Of a stretch of 64,000 bases of DNA, positions 25,340-34,442 are shown piece after piece. Position 1 is the first letter of the stretch. Every line of letters begins with the position of its first letter. The DNA is from Paenibacillus sp. LS1. GTDB lineage: Bacteria > Bacillota > Bacilli > Paenibacillales > Paenibacillaceae. The notes beneath the pieces are model-generated. The model ran no database searches. It saw only the letters and a list, made by a program, of their open reading frames with translations, and was not told where the DNA came from. Made by a program: the position numbers and the translations under genes. The DNA is taken from the NCBI RefSeq assembly GCF_026013365.1, contig NZ_JAPDOE010000004.1, positions 310,001 to 374,000 on the forward strand, given 5' to 3'.

Positions 25340-26059
25340 TTAATGCGAGTGAGTGCCATGCTCATGGCTGTGTGAATGCAGATGTGCAGCGGAAGCATCG
25401 TCATCCATATATTGATGTTCAAGCCAGTGGACAATCTCGGATACACCTTCACCGCTCATTAGATTAGACATGACATAAGGACGGCCTTCGCGTACCCGCA
25501 CGGTATCATTTTTCATCACTTCCAGGCTTGCTCCAACGTAAGGGGCGAGGTCGGTTTTGTTAATTAACAGCAGATCTGAACGCGTGATGCCGGGACCGCC
25601 TTTGCGAGGAAGTTTCTCTCCTTGGGCAACGTCGATAATGTAGATGAACACATCAGCCAGTTCCGGACTGAATGCAGCAGAGAGATTATCGCCGCCGCTC
25701 TCGATGAAGATCAGTTGCAGATCCGGGAAGCGTTCAATTAACTCGTCAACTGCTTCAAAATTCATGGAGGCATCCTCACGAATAGCCGTGTGCGGGCATC
25801 CGCCTGTCTCAACGCCGATAATACGTTCTGGTGCCAGGGCGTTCTGACGCAGCAAGATTTCAGCATCTTCCTTGGTATAAATGTCATTCGTGATGACAGC
25901 AAGGCTGTAACGTGTACGCAGTGCCTTGGACAGTTTCTCCACAAGGGCTGTTTTACCTGAACCTACCGGTCCACCAATGCCAATTCGCATCGGACGACTC
26001 CGATCAAATTCGTTGCGTTTCCACTCCGGATGATGCGTATGATTAGCTCCTCCACACAT
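25340..26059 (-). CDS. ureG: Urease accessory GTPase UreG with His-rich tail
   Basis: A SIMIBI-class GTPase powering nickel delivery to urease. The P-loop is GGPVGSGKT near residue 30, the metal-site CPH motif is in VETGGCPHTAIREDASMN, and ESGGDNLSAAFSPELADVFI and NKTDLAPYVGA (G4 motif) follow. Unlike most UreG, it ends in a histidine-rich tail (AAHLHSHSHEHGTHSH) and begins MCGGANHTHHPEW. No ureE is present in this cluster, so these His residues may take over nickel storage; that is inference. The start ATG has AAGGAGG. Confidence 0.96.
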   Translation of the reverse strand: MCGGANHTHHPEWKRNEFDRSRPMRIGIGGPVGSGKTALVEKLSKALRTRYSLAVITNDIYTKEDAEILLRQNALAPERIIGVETGGCPHTAIREDASMNFEAVDELIERFPDLQLIFIESGGDNLSAAFSPELADVFIYIIDVAQGEKLPRKGGPGITRSDLLLINKTDLAPYVGASLEVMKNDTVRVREGRPYVMSNLMSGEGVSEIVHWLEHQYMDDDASAAHLHSHSHEHGTHSH

Positions 26060-26092
26060 AACAATTCCTCCTTGGTTAGATAAAAGTTGTAG

Positions 26093-26788
26093 TTAAGACA
26101 TAAACAGCCGCGCGGGTAAAGTCTCGTGTCGCATGGCGTAGATTTCCTGGGCGATTCCGAAGCTGCGCATGTCTTCCGGGTCATTTTCCCGAATGAGAGC
26201 CCATTCCGCTTCAATATCATTAAGCAGTTTCTGAATCAACATCTGCGCTTCCGTCTGTCCGATGGGCAGCAGGCGAAGTGCGCTGTTCACATAAGCGTTC
26301 ACTGAGGTATACAGATGCCCGGTAACGGCTTCGTCCAATCCAATCTCCAATTGATAGTTGATATAACCGTGAATGGTCGTGATGCCGCAATATGCGCCGT
26401 ATTCCTGTATGGCCTTATCAATCAGGGAAAAGTTCATCCATGGGTAGAGTGAACGGGCGAGCTTGAGCAGTCGCTTTCCCATTTTGTGGCCGCTTTCCCT
26501 GAGTTCCCGAGGGGAACGCTGGGCGTGGACACGTTTGTCATACAGAGCAAGTAGAGCGGCATCTTGCTGTTTTATCGCCTGATAGACGCCTTTGATGGCA
26601 AGGCCATCTAGTCTTACAAGACTGGAATGAAGCTGGCTGCGAATAAACTGTTCAAGCTGCGCGGTATTCCGTACGGTGCCATCATGCGTGTAGGCTTCCA
26701 GACCAAAGGAATGGGAGAAACCACCGATGGGCAGGGCTGAATCCAGCAGCTGAACGTAACGGAGTAGCTTCGTGCCACTGTTCATCAT
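26093..26788 (-). CDS. ureF: Urease accessory protein UreF
   Basis: A 231-residue all-helical chaperone that bridges UreD and UreG in the nickel-insertion complex. The typical motif is LDSALPIGGFSHSFGLEAYT, and the conserved C-terminal tail ending RHETLPARLFMS, which in Helicobacter pylori UreF contacts UreH (UreD), is intact. It lies between ureC and ureG with gaps of 33 bases each. A divergent paralogue without this tail is at 35574-36281. Confidence 0.95.
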   Translation of the reverse strand: MMNSGTKLLRYVQLLDSALPIGGFSHSFGLEAYTHDGTVRNTAQLEQFIRSQLHSSLVRLDGLAIKGVYQAIKQQDAALLALYDKRVHAQRSPRELRESGHKMGKRLLKLARSLYPWMNFSLIDKAIQEYGAYCGITTIHGYINYQLEIGLDEAVTGHLYTSVNAYVNSALRLLPIGQTEAQMLIQKLLNDIEAEWALIRENDPEDMRSFGIAQEIYAMRHETLPARLFMS

Positions 26789-26821
26789 GAGTGCCCCCTT
26801 ATCAGCTAATCCGTATTCCTA

Positions 26822-28540
26822 TCAAAACATAAAGTACCGCTGTGCCATAGGCAACTCGTCTGCGGGTTCGCAGGTGAGAAGCTCGCCGTCGGCGCGCACC
26901 TCATAAGTTTCGGGATCGACTTCAATGACAGGGGTTACGTCGTTATGAATCATGTCTTTTTTGCTGACCGAGCGGCAGCCTTTGACGGGTTCAACCCGTT
27001 TTTTCAGACCCAATGTCTCTTTGATCCCGGCATCTGCCGCGGCTTGGGAGACAAAGGTGATTGATCCGCTGGCGATGGCGCTACCATAGGCTCCGAACAT
27101 CGGTCTGCCGAATACGGGCTGAGGTGTAGGGATGGACGCATTGGGATCACCCATCTGGGCGAACGTAATCATGCCACCTTTAATGACTATCTCGGGTTTC
27201 ACACCGAAGTAGGCCGGTTTCCATATGATTAGATCTGCCAGCTTTCCAACTTCCACCGAACCGACGAGGTGTCCGATTCCGTGTGCGATAGCTGGATTGA
27301 TGGTGTACTTGGCGACATATCTCTTGATCCGATCATTATCGGAAGGTGAGTTCGGGTTGAGTTCGAGTTTGCCGCGCTGTTTTTTCATTTTGTCGGCGGT
27401 CTGCCAGGTGCGAATAATGACTTCACCCACTCGGCCCATGGCTTGTGAATCGGAACTGATGATGCTGAACACGCCAAGATCATGCAAAATGTCTTCGGCT
27501 GCGATTGTCTCTGGACGAATCCGAGAATCGGCGAAAGCTACATCTTCGGGGATGGATGGGTCCAGATGGTGACACACCATCAACATATCAAGGTGCTCTT
27601 CTACAGTGTTGCGTGTGTACGGTCGTGTTGGATTAGTTGATGAAGGGATGACGTAGGACTCCCCAGCGGCCCGGATAATATCAGGAGCGTGTCCGCCACC
27701 AGCGCCTTCCGTGTGGTACGTGTGGATCGTCCGGCCGTTGATCGCAGCCAGTGTATTTTCGAGAAATCCGGTTTCATTCAGTGTATCGGTATGGATTGCG
27801 ACTTGAACATCATGTTCTCCGGCGGCAGTCAGACATGCATCGATGGCGCTCGGGGTAGTGCCCCAATCCTCATGCAGCTTCAGGCCGATTACACCCGCTT
27901 CAATCTGTTCGACTAAAGGTGCGGTGGTGGAGCTGTTGCCTTTACCAAGGTAACCAATGTTCATGGGAAAAGCTTCTGCGGACTCTAGCATCCGGTGAAT
28001 GTGCCAGGCTCCTGGTGTGCAGGTGGTGGCTTTGGTTCCTGTTGCCGGTCCTGTTCCGCCGCCGATCATGGTCGTGACCCCGGAGGATAACGCAGTTTGA
28101 ATTTGCTGTGGGCAGATGAAATGAATATGGGTATCAATGCCGCCGGCAGTTACAATCATGCCTTCCCCAGCAATGATCTCGGTGGAAGCTCCGATGACCA
28201 GTGCGGGATGAACACCATCCATCGTGTCCGGGTTACCAGATTTGCCAATGGCGCAGATATGACCATCCCGAATGCCGATATCTGCTTTTACAATGCCCCA
28301 ATGATCGATAATGATAGCGTTGGTGATAACAGTATCAGGAGTGCCGTCACTTCGCAGAGCAGAGGTGGACTGGCCCATCCCGTCGCGGATAACCTTGCCA
28401 CCCCCGAACTTGCTCTCATCTCCATATACAGCATAATCATGTTCAATCTCTGCCCATAGTTCGGTATCCGCAAGCCTGACAGCATCACCGGTTGTGGGTC
28501 CGAACATCGACGCGTATTGTTCACGGCTCATTCGTTTCAT
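26822..28540 (-). CDS. ureC: Urease alpha subunit (catalytic)
   Basis: The nickel enzyme hydrolysing urea to ammonia and carbamate. The 572-residue length is standard. Nickel ligands are in GGIDTHIHFICPQQ; the carbamylated lysine is in GVIGLKLHEDWG; the active-site flap His is in MVCHHLDPSIPEDVAF, followed by DSRIRPETIAAEDILHDLG. The ATG overlaps the TGA of ureB (ATGA), and GGAGGTGAACC precedes it inside ureB. All key residues are present, so the enzyme should be functional. Confidence 0.98.
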   Translation of the reverse strand: MKRMSREQYASMFGPTTGDAVRLADTELWAEIEHDYAVYGDESKFGGGKVIRDGMGQSTSALRSDGTPDTVITNAIIIDHWGIVKADIGIRDGHICAIGKSGNPDTMDGVHPALVIGASTEIIAGEGMIVTAGGIDTHIHFICPQQIQTALSSGVTTMIGGGTGPATGTKATTCTPGAWHIHRMLESAEAFPMNIGYLGKGNSSTTAPLVEQIEAGVIGLKLHEDWGTTPSAIDACLTAAGEHDVQVAIHTDTLNETGFLENTLAAINGRTIHTYHTEGAGGGHAPDIIRAAGESYVIPSSTNPTRPYTRNTVEEHLDMLMVCHHLDPSIPEDVAFADSRIRPETIAAEDILHDLGVFSIISSDSQAMGRVGEVIIRTWQTADKMKKQRGKLELNPNSPSDNDRIKRYVAKYTINPAIAHGIGHLVGSVEVGKLADLIIWKPAYFGVKPEIVIKGGMITFAQMGDPNASIPTPQPVFGRPMFGAYGSAIASGSITFVSQAAADAGIKETLGLKKRVEPVKGCRSVSKKDMIHNDVTPVIEVDPETYEVRADGELLTCEPADELPMAQRYFMF

Positions 28541-28926
28541 GAAGGTTCACCTCCGTCTTGTATGGGAGGAGAGAACGTCTTCAGGAATATCTCCAGTTTC
28601 TGTGGATCAGGAGCTTGATCCGCAGAACCTTCGGTTAATCCGTTGAACCCGTGAATCTGGCGTTTGCCGCCAAAGGTCGTGAGTTCAACCGGCTTCTCTT
28701 CACCGGGTTCGAAGCGGACCGCGGTGCCTGCCGGAATGTGCAGGCGATGTCCAAAAGCTGACGTGCGATCAAAGTCCAGTGCTGCATTAACTTCATAGAA
28801 GTGAACGTGAGAGCCAACCTGGACGGGGCGGTCGCCGCGGTTGAGGACAATGAGGCGTAGGGTTGAACGATCCGGATGACAGATGATGTCGTCATCTGGC
28901 TTCAAACGATATTCACCAGGAATCAT
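28537..28926 (-). CDS. ureB: Urease beta subunit
   Basis: A 129-residue structural subunit: MIPGEYRLKPDDDIICHPDR, then RGDRPVQVGSHVHFYEVNAALDF, FGHRLHIPAGTAVRFEPGEE and RQIHGFNGLTEG. The C-terminal ~20 residues extend the canonical core. The start ATG has a CAGGAGA site; its end overlaps ureC by four bases. Confidence 0.97.
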   Translation of the reverse strand: MIPGEYRLKPDDDIICHPDRSTLRLIVLNRGDRPVQVGSHVHFYEVNAALDFDRTSAFGHRLHIPAGTAVRFEPGEEKPVELTTFGGKRQIHGFNGLTEGSADQAPDPQKLEIFLKTFSPPIQDGGEPS

Positions 28927-28943
28927 GGTTTCTCCTGCCTTTC

Positions 28944-29246
28944 TCAGCGTATAGGTTCATGTACGGTAACCAGTTTCGTACCGTCAGGAAATGTGGCTTC
29001 TACCTGTACTTCAGGAATCATATCGGCAACGCCATCCATACAGTCTTCGCGTGTCAGGACGGTGCCTCCGTATCTCATTAATTCGGCAACACTCATTCCA
29101 TCCCGTGCTCGTTCCATAAGTTCGGAGGTCAACAAGGCGATGGCTTCGGGAACATTCAACTTAAGTCCGCGTGCTCTTCGTTCACGGGAGAGATTAGCGG
29201 CCACGGTAATCAGGAGTTTTTCCTTTTCCTGCTCAGTCCAGTGCAA
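28944..29246 (-). CDS. ureA: Urease gamma subunit
   Basis: A 100-residue gamma subunit (EKEKLLITVAANLSRERRAR, GLKLNVPEAIALLTSELMER, DGMSVAELMRYGGTVL, PDGTKLVTVHEPI). The start is TTG with an AAAGG-type site. It is the first gene of ureABCFGD and lies directly after a promoter with a GlnR/TnrA-type box centred near -50. Confidence 0.97.
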   Translation of the reverse strand: MHWTEQEKEKLLITVAANLSRERRARGLKLNVPEAIALLTSELMERARDGMSVAELMRYGGTVLTREDCMDGVADMIPEVQVEATFPDGTKLVTVHEPIR

Positions 29247-29264
29247 GGCAATCCGACCTTTCGC

Positions 29265-29293
29265 TTATAATGTCTGATATGTTCATGGATCAA
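29265..29293 (-). promoter_or_regulatory. Putative ureA promoter
   Basis: On the minus strand TTGATC (29293-29288), 17-bp spacer, TTATAA (29270-29265). The expected start is near 29258, about 12 bases before the TTG of ureA. A TGTNAN7TNACA box sits just upstream of the -35. Confidence 0.6.
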
Positions 29294-29299
29294 GTTATA

Positions 29300-29316
29300 T
29301 GTTAAATATACTCACA
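29300..29316. promoter_or_regulatory. GlnR/TnrA-type box 1 (ureA side)
   Basis: TGTTAAATATACTCACA matches the TGTNAN7TNACA consensus at every fixed position and differs from the longer AT-rich form at one. Its centre is about 50 bases upstream of the predicted ureA start, the spacing at which B. subtilis TnrA activates. Nitrogen control of urease is therefore inferred. Confidence 0.75.
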
Positions 29317-29393
29317 CAGGGTGAATCCTTTGTCAATAAGCTTCCGGGCTTATTAGCAGTGTGCATGAAACGAGTAGGCATGAAATAAAATTA

Positions 29394-29410
29394 TGTAAGC
29401 TATATTGACA
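29394..29410. promoter_or_regulatory. GlnR/TnrA-type box 2 (urt side)
   Basis: TGTAAGCTATATTGACA matches TGTNAN7TNACA. Its last six bases are also a TTGACA -35 element followed after 17 bp by CATAAT (29428-29433), so a regulator bound here would cover the urtA promoter. Centres of boxes 1 and 2 are 94 bp apart, close to nine helical turns. Confidence 0.65.
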
Positions 29411-29433
29411 TGAAGAGTGTAACGCTCCATAAT
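29405..29433 (+). promoter_or_regulatory. Putative urtA promoter
   Basis: TTGACA (29405-29410), 17 bp, CATAAT (29428-29433). Downstream, a 9-bp inverted repeat ACGAACATT / AATGTTCGT (29442-29450 and 29469-29477) could form a leader hairpin before the TTG of urtA. Confidence 0.6.
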
Positions 29434-29507
29434 TTGGATCAACGAACATTTCGGACATAAATGACCTTAATGTTCGTCAATAGACTAAAAAAAGGGAGTG
29501 TAGGCTA

Positions 29508-30758
29508 TTGAAGAAGAGGTCGGTCAAGTTATGGAGTATTTTGCTGGGTGCGGTCATAGTGATGACGGGATGTGTGGAGGGTACTGCGCCGCCAGAGGTG
29601 TCGGGTTCAGGTGGTACAGGAAAACCGGCTGCATCCGGGGATACGATTAAAGTTGGCATTCTACATTCCCTCAGCGGAACGATGGCAATTAGTGAGGTAT
29701 CCGTGAAGGATGCCGAGATGCTTGCTATTGAAGAGATCAACGCCGCGGGCGGAGTTCTGGGTAAACAGATCGAGCCTGTAGTTGAGGATGGCGCTTCGGA
29801 TTGGCCTACTTTTGCGGAGAAGGCTGGGAAGCTATTACAACAAGATAAGGTCGCTGCGGTATTTGGCGGGTGGACCTCTGCGAGTCGGAAGGCTATGCTC
29901 CCGGTGTTCGAACAGAACAAAGGTCTATTGTTTTATCCGGTGCAATATGAAGGATTGGAATCATCGCCAAACATTTTTTATACAGGAGCCACAACGAATC
30001 AGCAGATCGTTCCATCCGTAACCTGGTTACTGGAGAACAGGGGCAAGACGTTTTATCTGCTCGGTTCAGATTATGTATTCCCAAAAACGGCCAATCAGGT
30101 CATTAAGGCGCAACTCGCAGCAGAAGGCGGCGAAGTGGTCGGTGAGGAATACACACCGCTGGGCCATACCGATTATAGTACCATCATTAGCAAAATCAAG
30201 GCTGCAAAGCCGGATATTGTATACAATACGCTGAACGGAGACAGTAATGTAGCCTTTTTCAAACAATTGAAGGATGCTGGAATCTCCTCGGATCAGATGA
30301 CAACCTTATCGGTGAGTGTGGCGGAGGAAGAAATCCGTGGCATCGGTGCAGACGTATTGAAGGGGCATCTGGCTTCATGGAATTATTATCAGACAACGGA
30401 TACACCTGAGAATGCGACATTTGTTGCTAAATATAAAGAAAAATACGGGGCTGATCGAGTGACAGCAGATCCAATTGAAGCGGGATATGTAGCGGTTTAT
30501 CTCTGGAAGGCGGCGGTGGAAAAAGCAGGATCATCCGACGTGGAGAAGGTGAAAGCGGCTGCCAAGGGTCTGGAGTTTGACGCCCCGGAAGGTAAGGTAA
30601 CCGTGGATGGAGAGAATCAACATATCTACAAAACGGTGCGGATTGGTGAGGTGCAGGAAGATGGGCAGTTCAAGGAATTGTGGAATTCCGGTTCGCCTGT
30701 CAAGCCGGACCCTTATCTGAAAACGTATGAATGGGGAGCTTCCCTCAGCGCTAAATAA
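29508..30758 (+). CDS. urtA: Urea ABC transporter, substrate-binding lipoprotein
   Basis: A 416-residue lipoprotein: MKKRSVKLWSILLGAVIVMTGC with C22 as the lipidated residue, a Pro/Gly/Ser linker, then a type I periplasmic-binding fold starting DTIKVGILHSLSGTMAISE and continuing INAAGGVLGKQIEPVVEDGA and GGWTSASRKAMLPVFE. This is the UrtA pattern of the urea/short-chain amide family. The start is TTG with AAAAGGGAG upstream. It faces ureA and shares the nitrogen-regulated divergent region, so urea import and hydrolysis are probably induced together. Confidence 0.95.
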   Translation: MKKRSVKLWSILLGAVIVMTGCVEGTAPPEVSGSGGTGKPAASGDTIKVGILHSLSGTMAISEVSVKDAEMLAIEEINAAGGVLGKQIEPVVEDGASDWPTFAEKAGKLLQQDKVAAVFGGWTSASRKAMLPVFEQNKGLLFYPVQYEGLESSPNIFYTGATTNQQIVPSVTWLLENRGKTFYLLGSDYVFPKTANQVIKAQLAAEGGEVVGEEYTPLGHTDYSTIISKIKAAKPDIVYNTLNGDSNVAFFKQLKDAGISSDQMTTLSVSVAEEEIRGIGADVLKGHLASWNYYQTTDTPENATFVAKYKEKYGADRVTADPIEAGYVAVYLWKAAVEKAGSSDVEKVKAAAKGLEFDAPEGKVTVDGENQHIYKTVRIGEVQEDGQFKELWNSGSPVKPDPYLKTYEWGASLSAK

Positions 30759-30940
30759 CATAGAAACCTCGCAATAAAACAGGCAACTCGCTTCAAAGCG
30801 GCCAATTCATAGACGAGGGTGTGACAACACATCCTCTCACCGCAATGCGGTAAAGCGTTACTGTGATGTGAAATGTGTTGCTGCCGCTAATTAAAATCAT
30901 GTGAAATATCGAGAGTCACGGTATGGAGGAGGGGATAGCG

Positions 30941-31846
30941 ATGGATATGTTTATCCTGCAGATGTTCAACGGTCTGAGTATCAGTTCGATTTTGTTGTTG
31001 ATTGCATTGGGGCTTGCGGTAACATTTGGGCTGATGAATGTGATCAATATGGCTCACGGTGAACTGATCATGATCGGTGCGTATGCAACGTATGTAACAC
31101 AAAATCTGTTTATGTCCTATGCTCCAGCGGCGTGGTTCGGTGCCTACTTTGTTGTGGCTTTGCCGATTGCGTTCGTTGTAGCTGCTCTGATTGGCTGGTT
31201 GCTTGAAGTGGTGTTGATCAGGCATCTGTATGGCAGGCCGCTGGACAGTCTGCTTGCGACATGGGGTGTAGGCATGATGCTACAACAACTGGCCCGTACG
31301 ATATTCGGAGCACCAAATGTGGGCGTATCCAGTCCGGCCTGGCTCAATGGAGGATTGGCGGTCTCGGATGGCATTGTGTTTCCATATAAACGAATTTTCA
31401 TTATCGCACTGGTTGCGGTTGTGCTGCTGTGCATGTACCTCTATATCTATCGAACATCTTCCGGAAGACGAATGAGGGCTGTAATGCAGAATCGGAGCAT
31501 GGCGGGCTGTCTGGGCATTTCGACACGACGGGTAGATGGCATGACCTTTGCGATTGGTTCGGGAATCGCTGGAATCGCTGGTTGTGCGTTAACGCTCATT
31601 GGTCCGATTGGTCCTTCGCTTGGTACGTATTATATTGTGGATGCGTTCATGGTGGTTGTCCTGGGTGGTGTGGGGAAATTGGTCGGAACCGTGTGCGGTG
31701 CACTGGGGATCGGTATGTTCAACACATTGTTCGAGACCTATACATCGGCTTCCATTGGAAAGGTGCTCGTGTTCGTATGTATCGTTGCTTTTTTGCAATG
31801 GAAACCACGCGGCTTGGTCGCGATGCGCACACGAAGTCTCGATTAA
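30941..31846 (+). CDS. urtB: Urea ABC transporter permease UrtB
   Basis: A 301-residue LivH-type permease with about eight membrane helices (GLAVTFGLMNVINMAHGELI; LATWGVGMMLQQLARTIFGA; VVVLGGVGKLVGTVCGALGI). I choose ATG 30941 because GGAGGAGGGGATAGC precedes it. The 182 bases after urtA hold a perfect short palindrome (ACCGCAATGCGGT near 30840), a possible hairpin that could lower expression relative to the binding protein. Confidence 0.95.
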   Translation: MDMFILQMFNGLSISSILLLIALGLAVTFGLMNVINMAHGELIMIGAYATYVTQNLFMSYAPAAWFGAYFVVALPIAFVVAALIGWLLEVVLIRHLYGRPLDSLLATWGVGMMLQQLARTIFGAPNVGVSSPAWLNGGLAVSDGIVFPYKRIFIIALVAVVLLCMYLYIYRTSSGRRMRAVMQNRSMAGCLGISTRRVDGMTFAIGSGIAGIAGCALTLIGPIGPSLGTYYIVDAFMVVVLGGVGKLVGTVCGALGIGMFNTLFETYTSASIGKVLVFVCIVAFLQWKPRGLVAMRTRSLD

Positions 31847-31867
31847 CGTGAAGAAGGGGGTTAGTTC

Positions 31868-32959
31868 ATGTCGGTATTACTCAAGAATGGCAGTCTGAAA
31901 ATGAGGATCATCTGGGCGGTTGTACTGATCATGATGTGTCTTGCTCCACTGATCTCCACGGAGTTTCGTCTGAGTCTGTTAGCCAAGTTTTTGGCTCTGG
32001 CTATTCTGGCCATTGGTCTCGATCTGATCTGGGGATATGGAGGTGTGTTGAGTCTTGGGCATGGGGTGTTCTTCGGTCTGGGTGGGTACGCGATGGCGAT
32101 GTATCTGAAACTTCAGGCTAGCGGTGCAACGCTTCCTGACTTCATGGGATGGAGTGGTCTTAGCGGTCTGCCATGGTTCTGGGAACCGTTTCGCTCTTTC
32201 CCGGTGGCGCTGTTATTGGGGATAGCCCTTCCCGCATTGCTCGCCTTTGCCCTGGGCTGGTTTACATTCCGTAACCGGATTACTGGTGTATATTTTACTA
32301 TCCTGACGCAAGCCCTGGTTCTCATTACGGTGACATTGTTTGTGGGCAAACAGGAATGGACGGGCGGAACGAATGGCATTACCGGGTATAATTCGATCTT
32401 TGGATTTACACTTCATTCCGCAGGAACAACGATTGCTCTCTACTATATAACGCTTGCTGTTCTGGTGATCGCTTATGTGCTGTGTCGTCGAATGGTGAAC
32501 AGCCGGTTTGGTCAGGTGCTGGAAGCTGCGCGGGATGGAGAGAATCGGGTGCGATTCCTCGGATATGATCCGGCAGGATATAAAACGCTGGCTTTTGCTT
32601 TTTCCGGTGCGCTTGCAGGCATCGCGGGCATGTTGTTTGTTCTTCAGGTCGGTATTATCTCGCCATCGATGATGGGGATTGTGCCTTCTATTGAGATGGT
32701 CCTGTGGGTTGCGCTGGGTGGTCGAGGTACGCTTATTGGAGCGGTCATCGGAGCAGTGGTGCTGAATGCAGCCAAAACAGGCATAAGCGAGGCTTACCCT
32801 GAAGGGTGGTTGTTCGTCATTGGTGGGCTCTTTGTAACGGTAGTCTTGTTCATGCCAAACGGAATTGTAGGTGTGTATCGTCATATCGTTCGTTTGCTGA
32901 AGCGGAGAGGAGAGAGTGCGCATGTCCAAGTCACGCGGGAAAAACCTGAAGTCTACTGA
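31868..32959 (+). CDS. urtC: Urea ABC transporter permease UrtC
   Basis: A 363-residue LivM-type permease, partner of UrtB. Landmarks: GLDLIWGYGGVLSLGHGVFF, FTFRNRITGVYFTILTQALV, GGTNGITGYNSIFGF and LGGRGTLIGAVIGAVVLNAA. The start ATG follows AAGGGGGTTAGTTC. Its 3' end overlaps urtD by 38 bases. Confidence 0.95.
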   Translation: MSVLLKNGSLKMRIIWAVVLIMMCLAPLISTEFRLSLLAKFLALAILAIGLDLIWGYGGVLSLGHGVFFGLGGYAMAMYLKLQASGATLPDFMGWSGLSGLPWFWEPFRSFPVALLLGIALPALLAFALGWFTFRNRITGVYFTILTQALVLITVTLFVGKQEWTGGTNGITGYNSIFGFTLHSAGTTIALYYITLAVLVIAYVLCRRMVNSRFGQVLEAARDGENRVRFLGYDPAGYKTLAFAFSGALAGIAGMLFVLQVGIISPSMMGIVPSIEMVLWVALGGRGTLIGAVIGAVVLNAAKTGISEAYPEGWLFVIGGLFVTVVLFMPNGIVGVYRHIVRLLKRRGESAHVQVTREKPEVY

Positions 32960-33731
32960 GGAATCAACGGTGTTGGTAGCGGAGGATATTACGGTAGCCT
33001 TTGGTGGGTTCGTTGCTGTCAAAGGCATGAATCTGAAGCTGCATGAACATGACCTGCATTTTCTGATTGGACCGAATGGTGCAGGGAAAACGACGATGCT
33101 GGATGTGATATGCGGCAAAACCAAACCCATGTCCGGCTCGGTAAAGATGGCGGATGGTACGGACTTGACCCGGATAAGGGAGCACCAGATTGTTCGTAAA
33201 GGGGTAGGGCGCAAATTCCAGGCGCCTTCGATCTTCGCGGGACTGACGGTACAAGAGAATTTGACGCTGGCGGCGGAGACTCGCCGTTCCCCTCTACAGG
33301 CCATGGGTATTCGACGATATGGGAAGATGAGTGCTGCCATGGAGCATATTAGCCTCCAGATTGGTCTGCAAGACCGCATTAACGCCCGTGCAGGAGCATT
33401 ATCTCACGGGGAGAAGCAGTGGCTGGAGATCGGCATGTTGCTCTTGCAGGAGCCTCGTGTGTTGTTGCTGGACGAACCAGCGGCGGGCATGACGGATGAA
33501 GAAACACACAAGACCGGACGGCTTCTGCAAGAGATTGCGCGTGAGCGCTCGGTTGTGGTGGTGGAGCATGATATGGAGTTTGTGCGAGAGTTTGCAGCCA
33601 AGGTGACCGTGATGCATGAAGGTAAATTGTTGAAGGAAGGTACGATGGCGGAAGTGCAGGCGGATCCGAAAGTGGCAGAAGTGTATCTGGGCAAAAGGAG
33701 GGATGACCATGCTGTCGCTGCAACGAATTGA
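32922..33731 (+). CDS. urtD: Urea ABC transporter ATPase UrtD
   Basis: A 269-residue LivG-type ATPase. Walker A is GPNGAGKTTM, the signature is LSHGEKQWLEIGMLL, Walker B is VLLLDEPAAGM and the switch His lies in VVVVEHDMEFV. ATG 32922 has GGAGAGGAGAG at good spacing. It overlaps urtC and urtE, indicating tight coupling. Confidence 0.96.
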   Translation: MSKSRGKNLKSTEESTVLVAEDITVAFGGFVAVKGMNLKLHEHDLHFLIGPNGAGKTTMLDVICGKTKPMSGSVKMADGTDLTRIREHQIVRKGVGRKFQAPSIFAGLTVQENLTLAAETRRSPLQAMGIRRYGKMSAAMEHISLQIGLQDRINARAGALSHGEKQWLEIGMLLLQEPRVLLLDEPAAGMTDEETHKTGRLLQEIARERSVVVVEHDMEFVREFAAKVTVMHEGKLLKEGTMAEVQADPKVAEVYLGKRRDDHAVAATN

Positions 33732-34404
33732 ATCCGGCTACGGGGAAAGCAATGTGCTTCGTGGTGTGAGCCTGGATGTACAGCCTGGGCAGGTGGTGTG
33801 TCTGATGGGACGTAACGGTGTAGGTAAAACGACGTTGATGAAAACATTGATGGGGCTACTCAAAACACGCAAGGGCAATATTCAGTGGCAAAATCAGGAG
33901 TTATCCACGTTGGATACAGCCAAGCGGGCAAGGGCAGGGATCGGTTATGTACCGCAGGGGCGGGAGATTTTCCCGCAGCTTACGGTGAAAGAGAACTTGT
34001 TGCTTGGACTGGAGACAAGTGCACCAGGTGTAAAGATGTTCCCGGAGGATGTGTTGGCGATGTTTCCAGTGCTTGCTACGATGTATGGCCGGCAGGGCGG
34101 GGATCTGAGTGGTGGACAGCAGCAACAGTTGGCATTTGCCCGGGCGTTGGCTTCGCGTCCGGGGTTGTTGCTACTTGATGAGCCGACAGAAGGCATTCAG
34201 CCTTCCATCGTGGAGGACATTCGGCAGGTTATTTTACAGCTCAAGGCAAAGGGAAACCTCTCGGTTCTGCTGGTAGAGCAGAGTATTGATTTTGTGCGCA
34301 GTGCCGCAGATTATATCTATATCATGGACAAAGGTACTATTACCCTGCATGGGACACCGCAAGAACTGGATATGTCCCAGTTTGAACATCATCTGTCCGT
34401 GTAG
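33709..34404 (+). CDS. urtE: Urea ABC transporter ATPase UrtE
   Basis: A 231-residue LivF-type ATPase. Walker A is GRNGVGKTTLMKTLMGLL, the signature is DLSGGQQQQLAFARAL, Walker B is LLLLDEPTEGIQPS and the switch is VEQSIDFV. The ATG at 33709 is seven bases after AAGGAGGG; an ATG at 33703 touches the site. It is the last gene of urtABCDE. Confidence 0.96.
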   Translation: MLSLQRIESGYGESNVLRGVSLDVQPGQVVCLMGRNGVGKTTLMKTLMGLLKTRKGNIQWQNQELSTLDTAKRARAGIGYVPQGREIFPQLTVKENLLLGLETSAPGVKMFPEDVLAMFPVLATMYGRQGGDLSGGQQQQLAFARALASRPGLLLLDEPTEGIQPSIVEDIRQVILQLKAKGNLSVLLVEQSIDFVRSAADYIYIMDKGTITLHGTPQELDMSQFEHHLSV

Positions 34405-34442
34405 TTGAAAGTGAGTGTGTCGAGTGGAGAGAGGGTCAGGGT

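Noticed and set aside
32213..33379. A 388-codon minus-strand frame across urtC/urtD
   Set aside because: It is antisense to the ATPase and permease with complete motifs; its composition (many Cys, His, Arg, Ser) is typical of a shadow frame.
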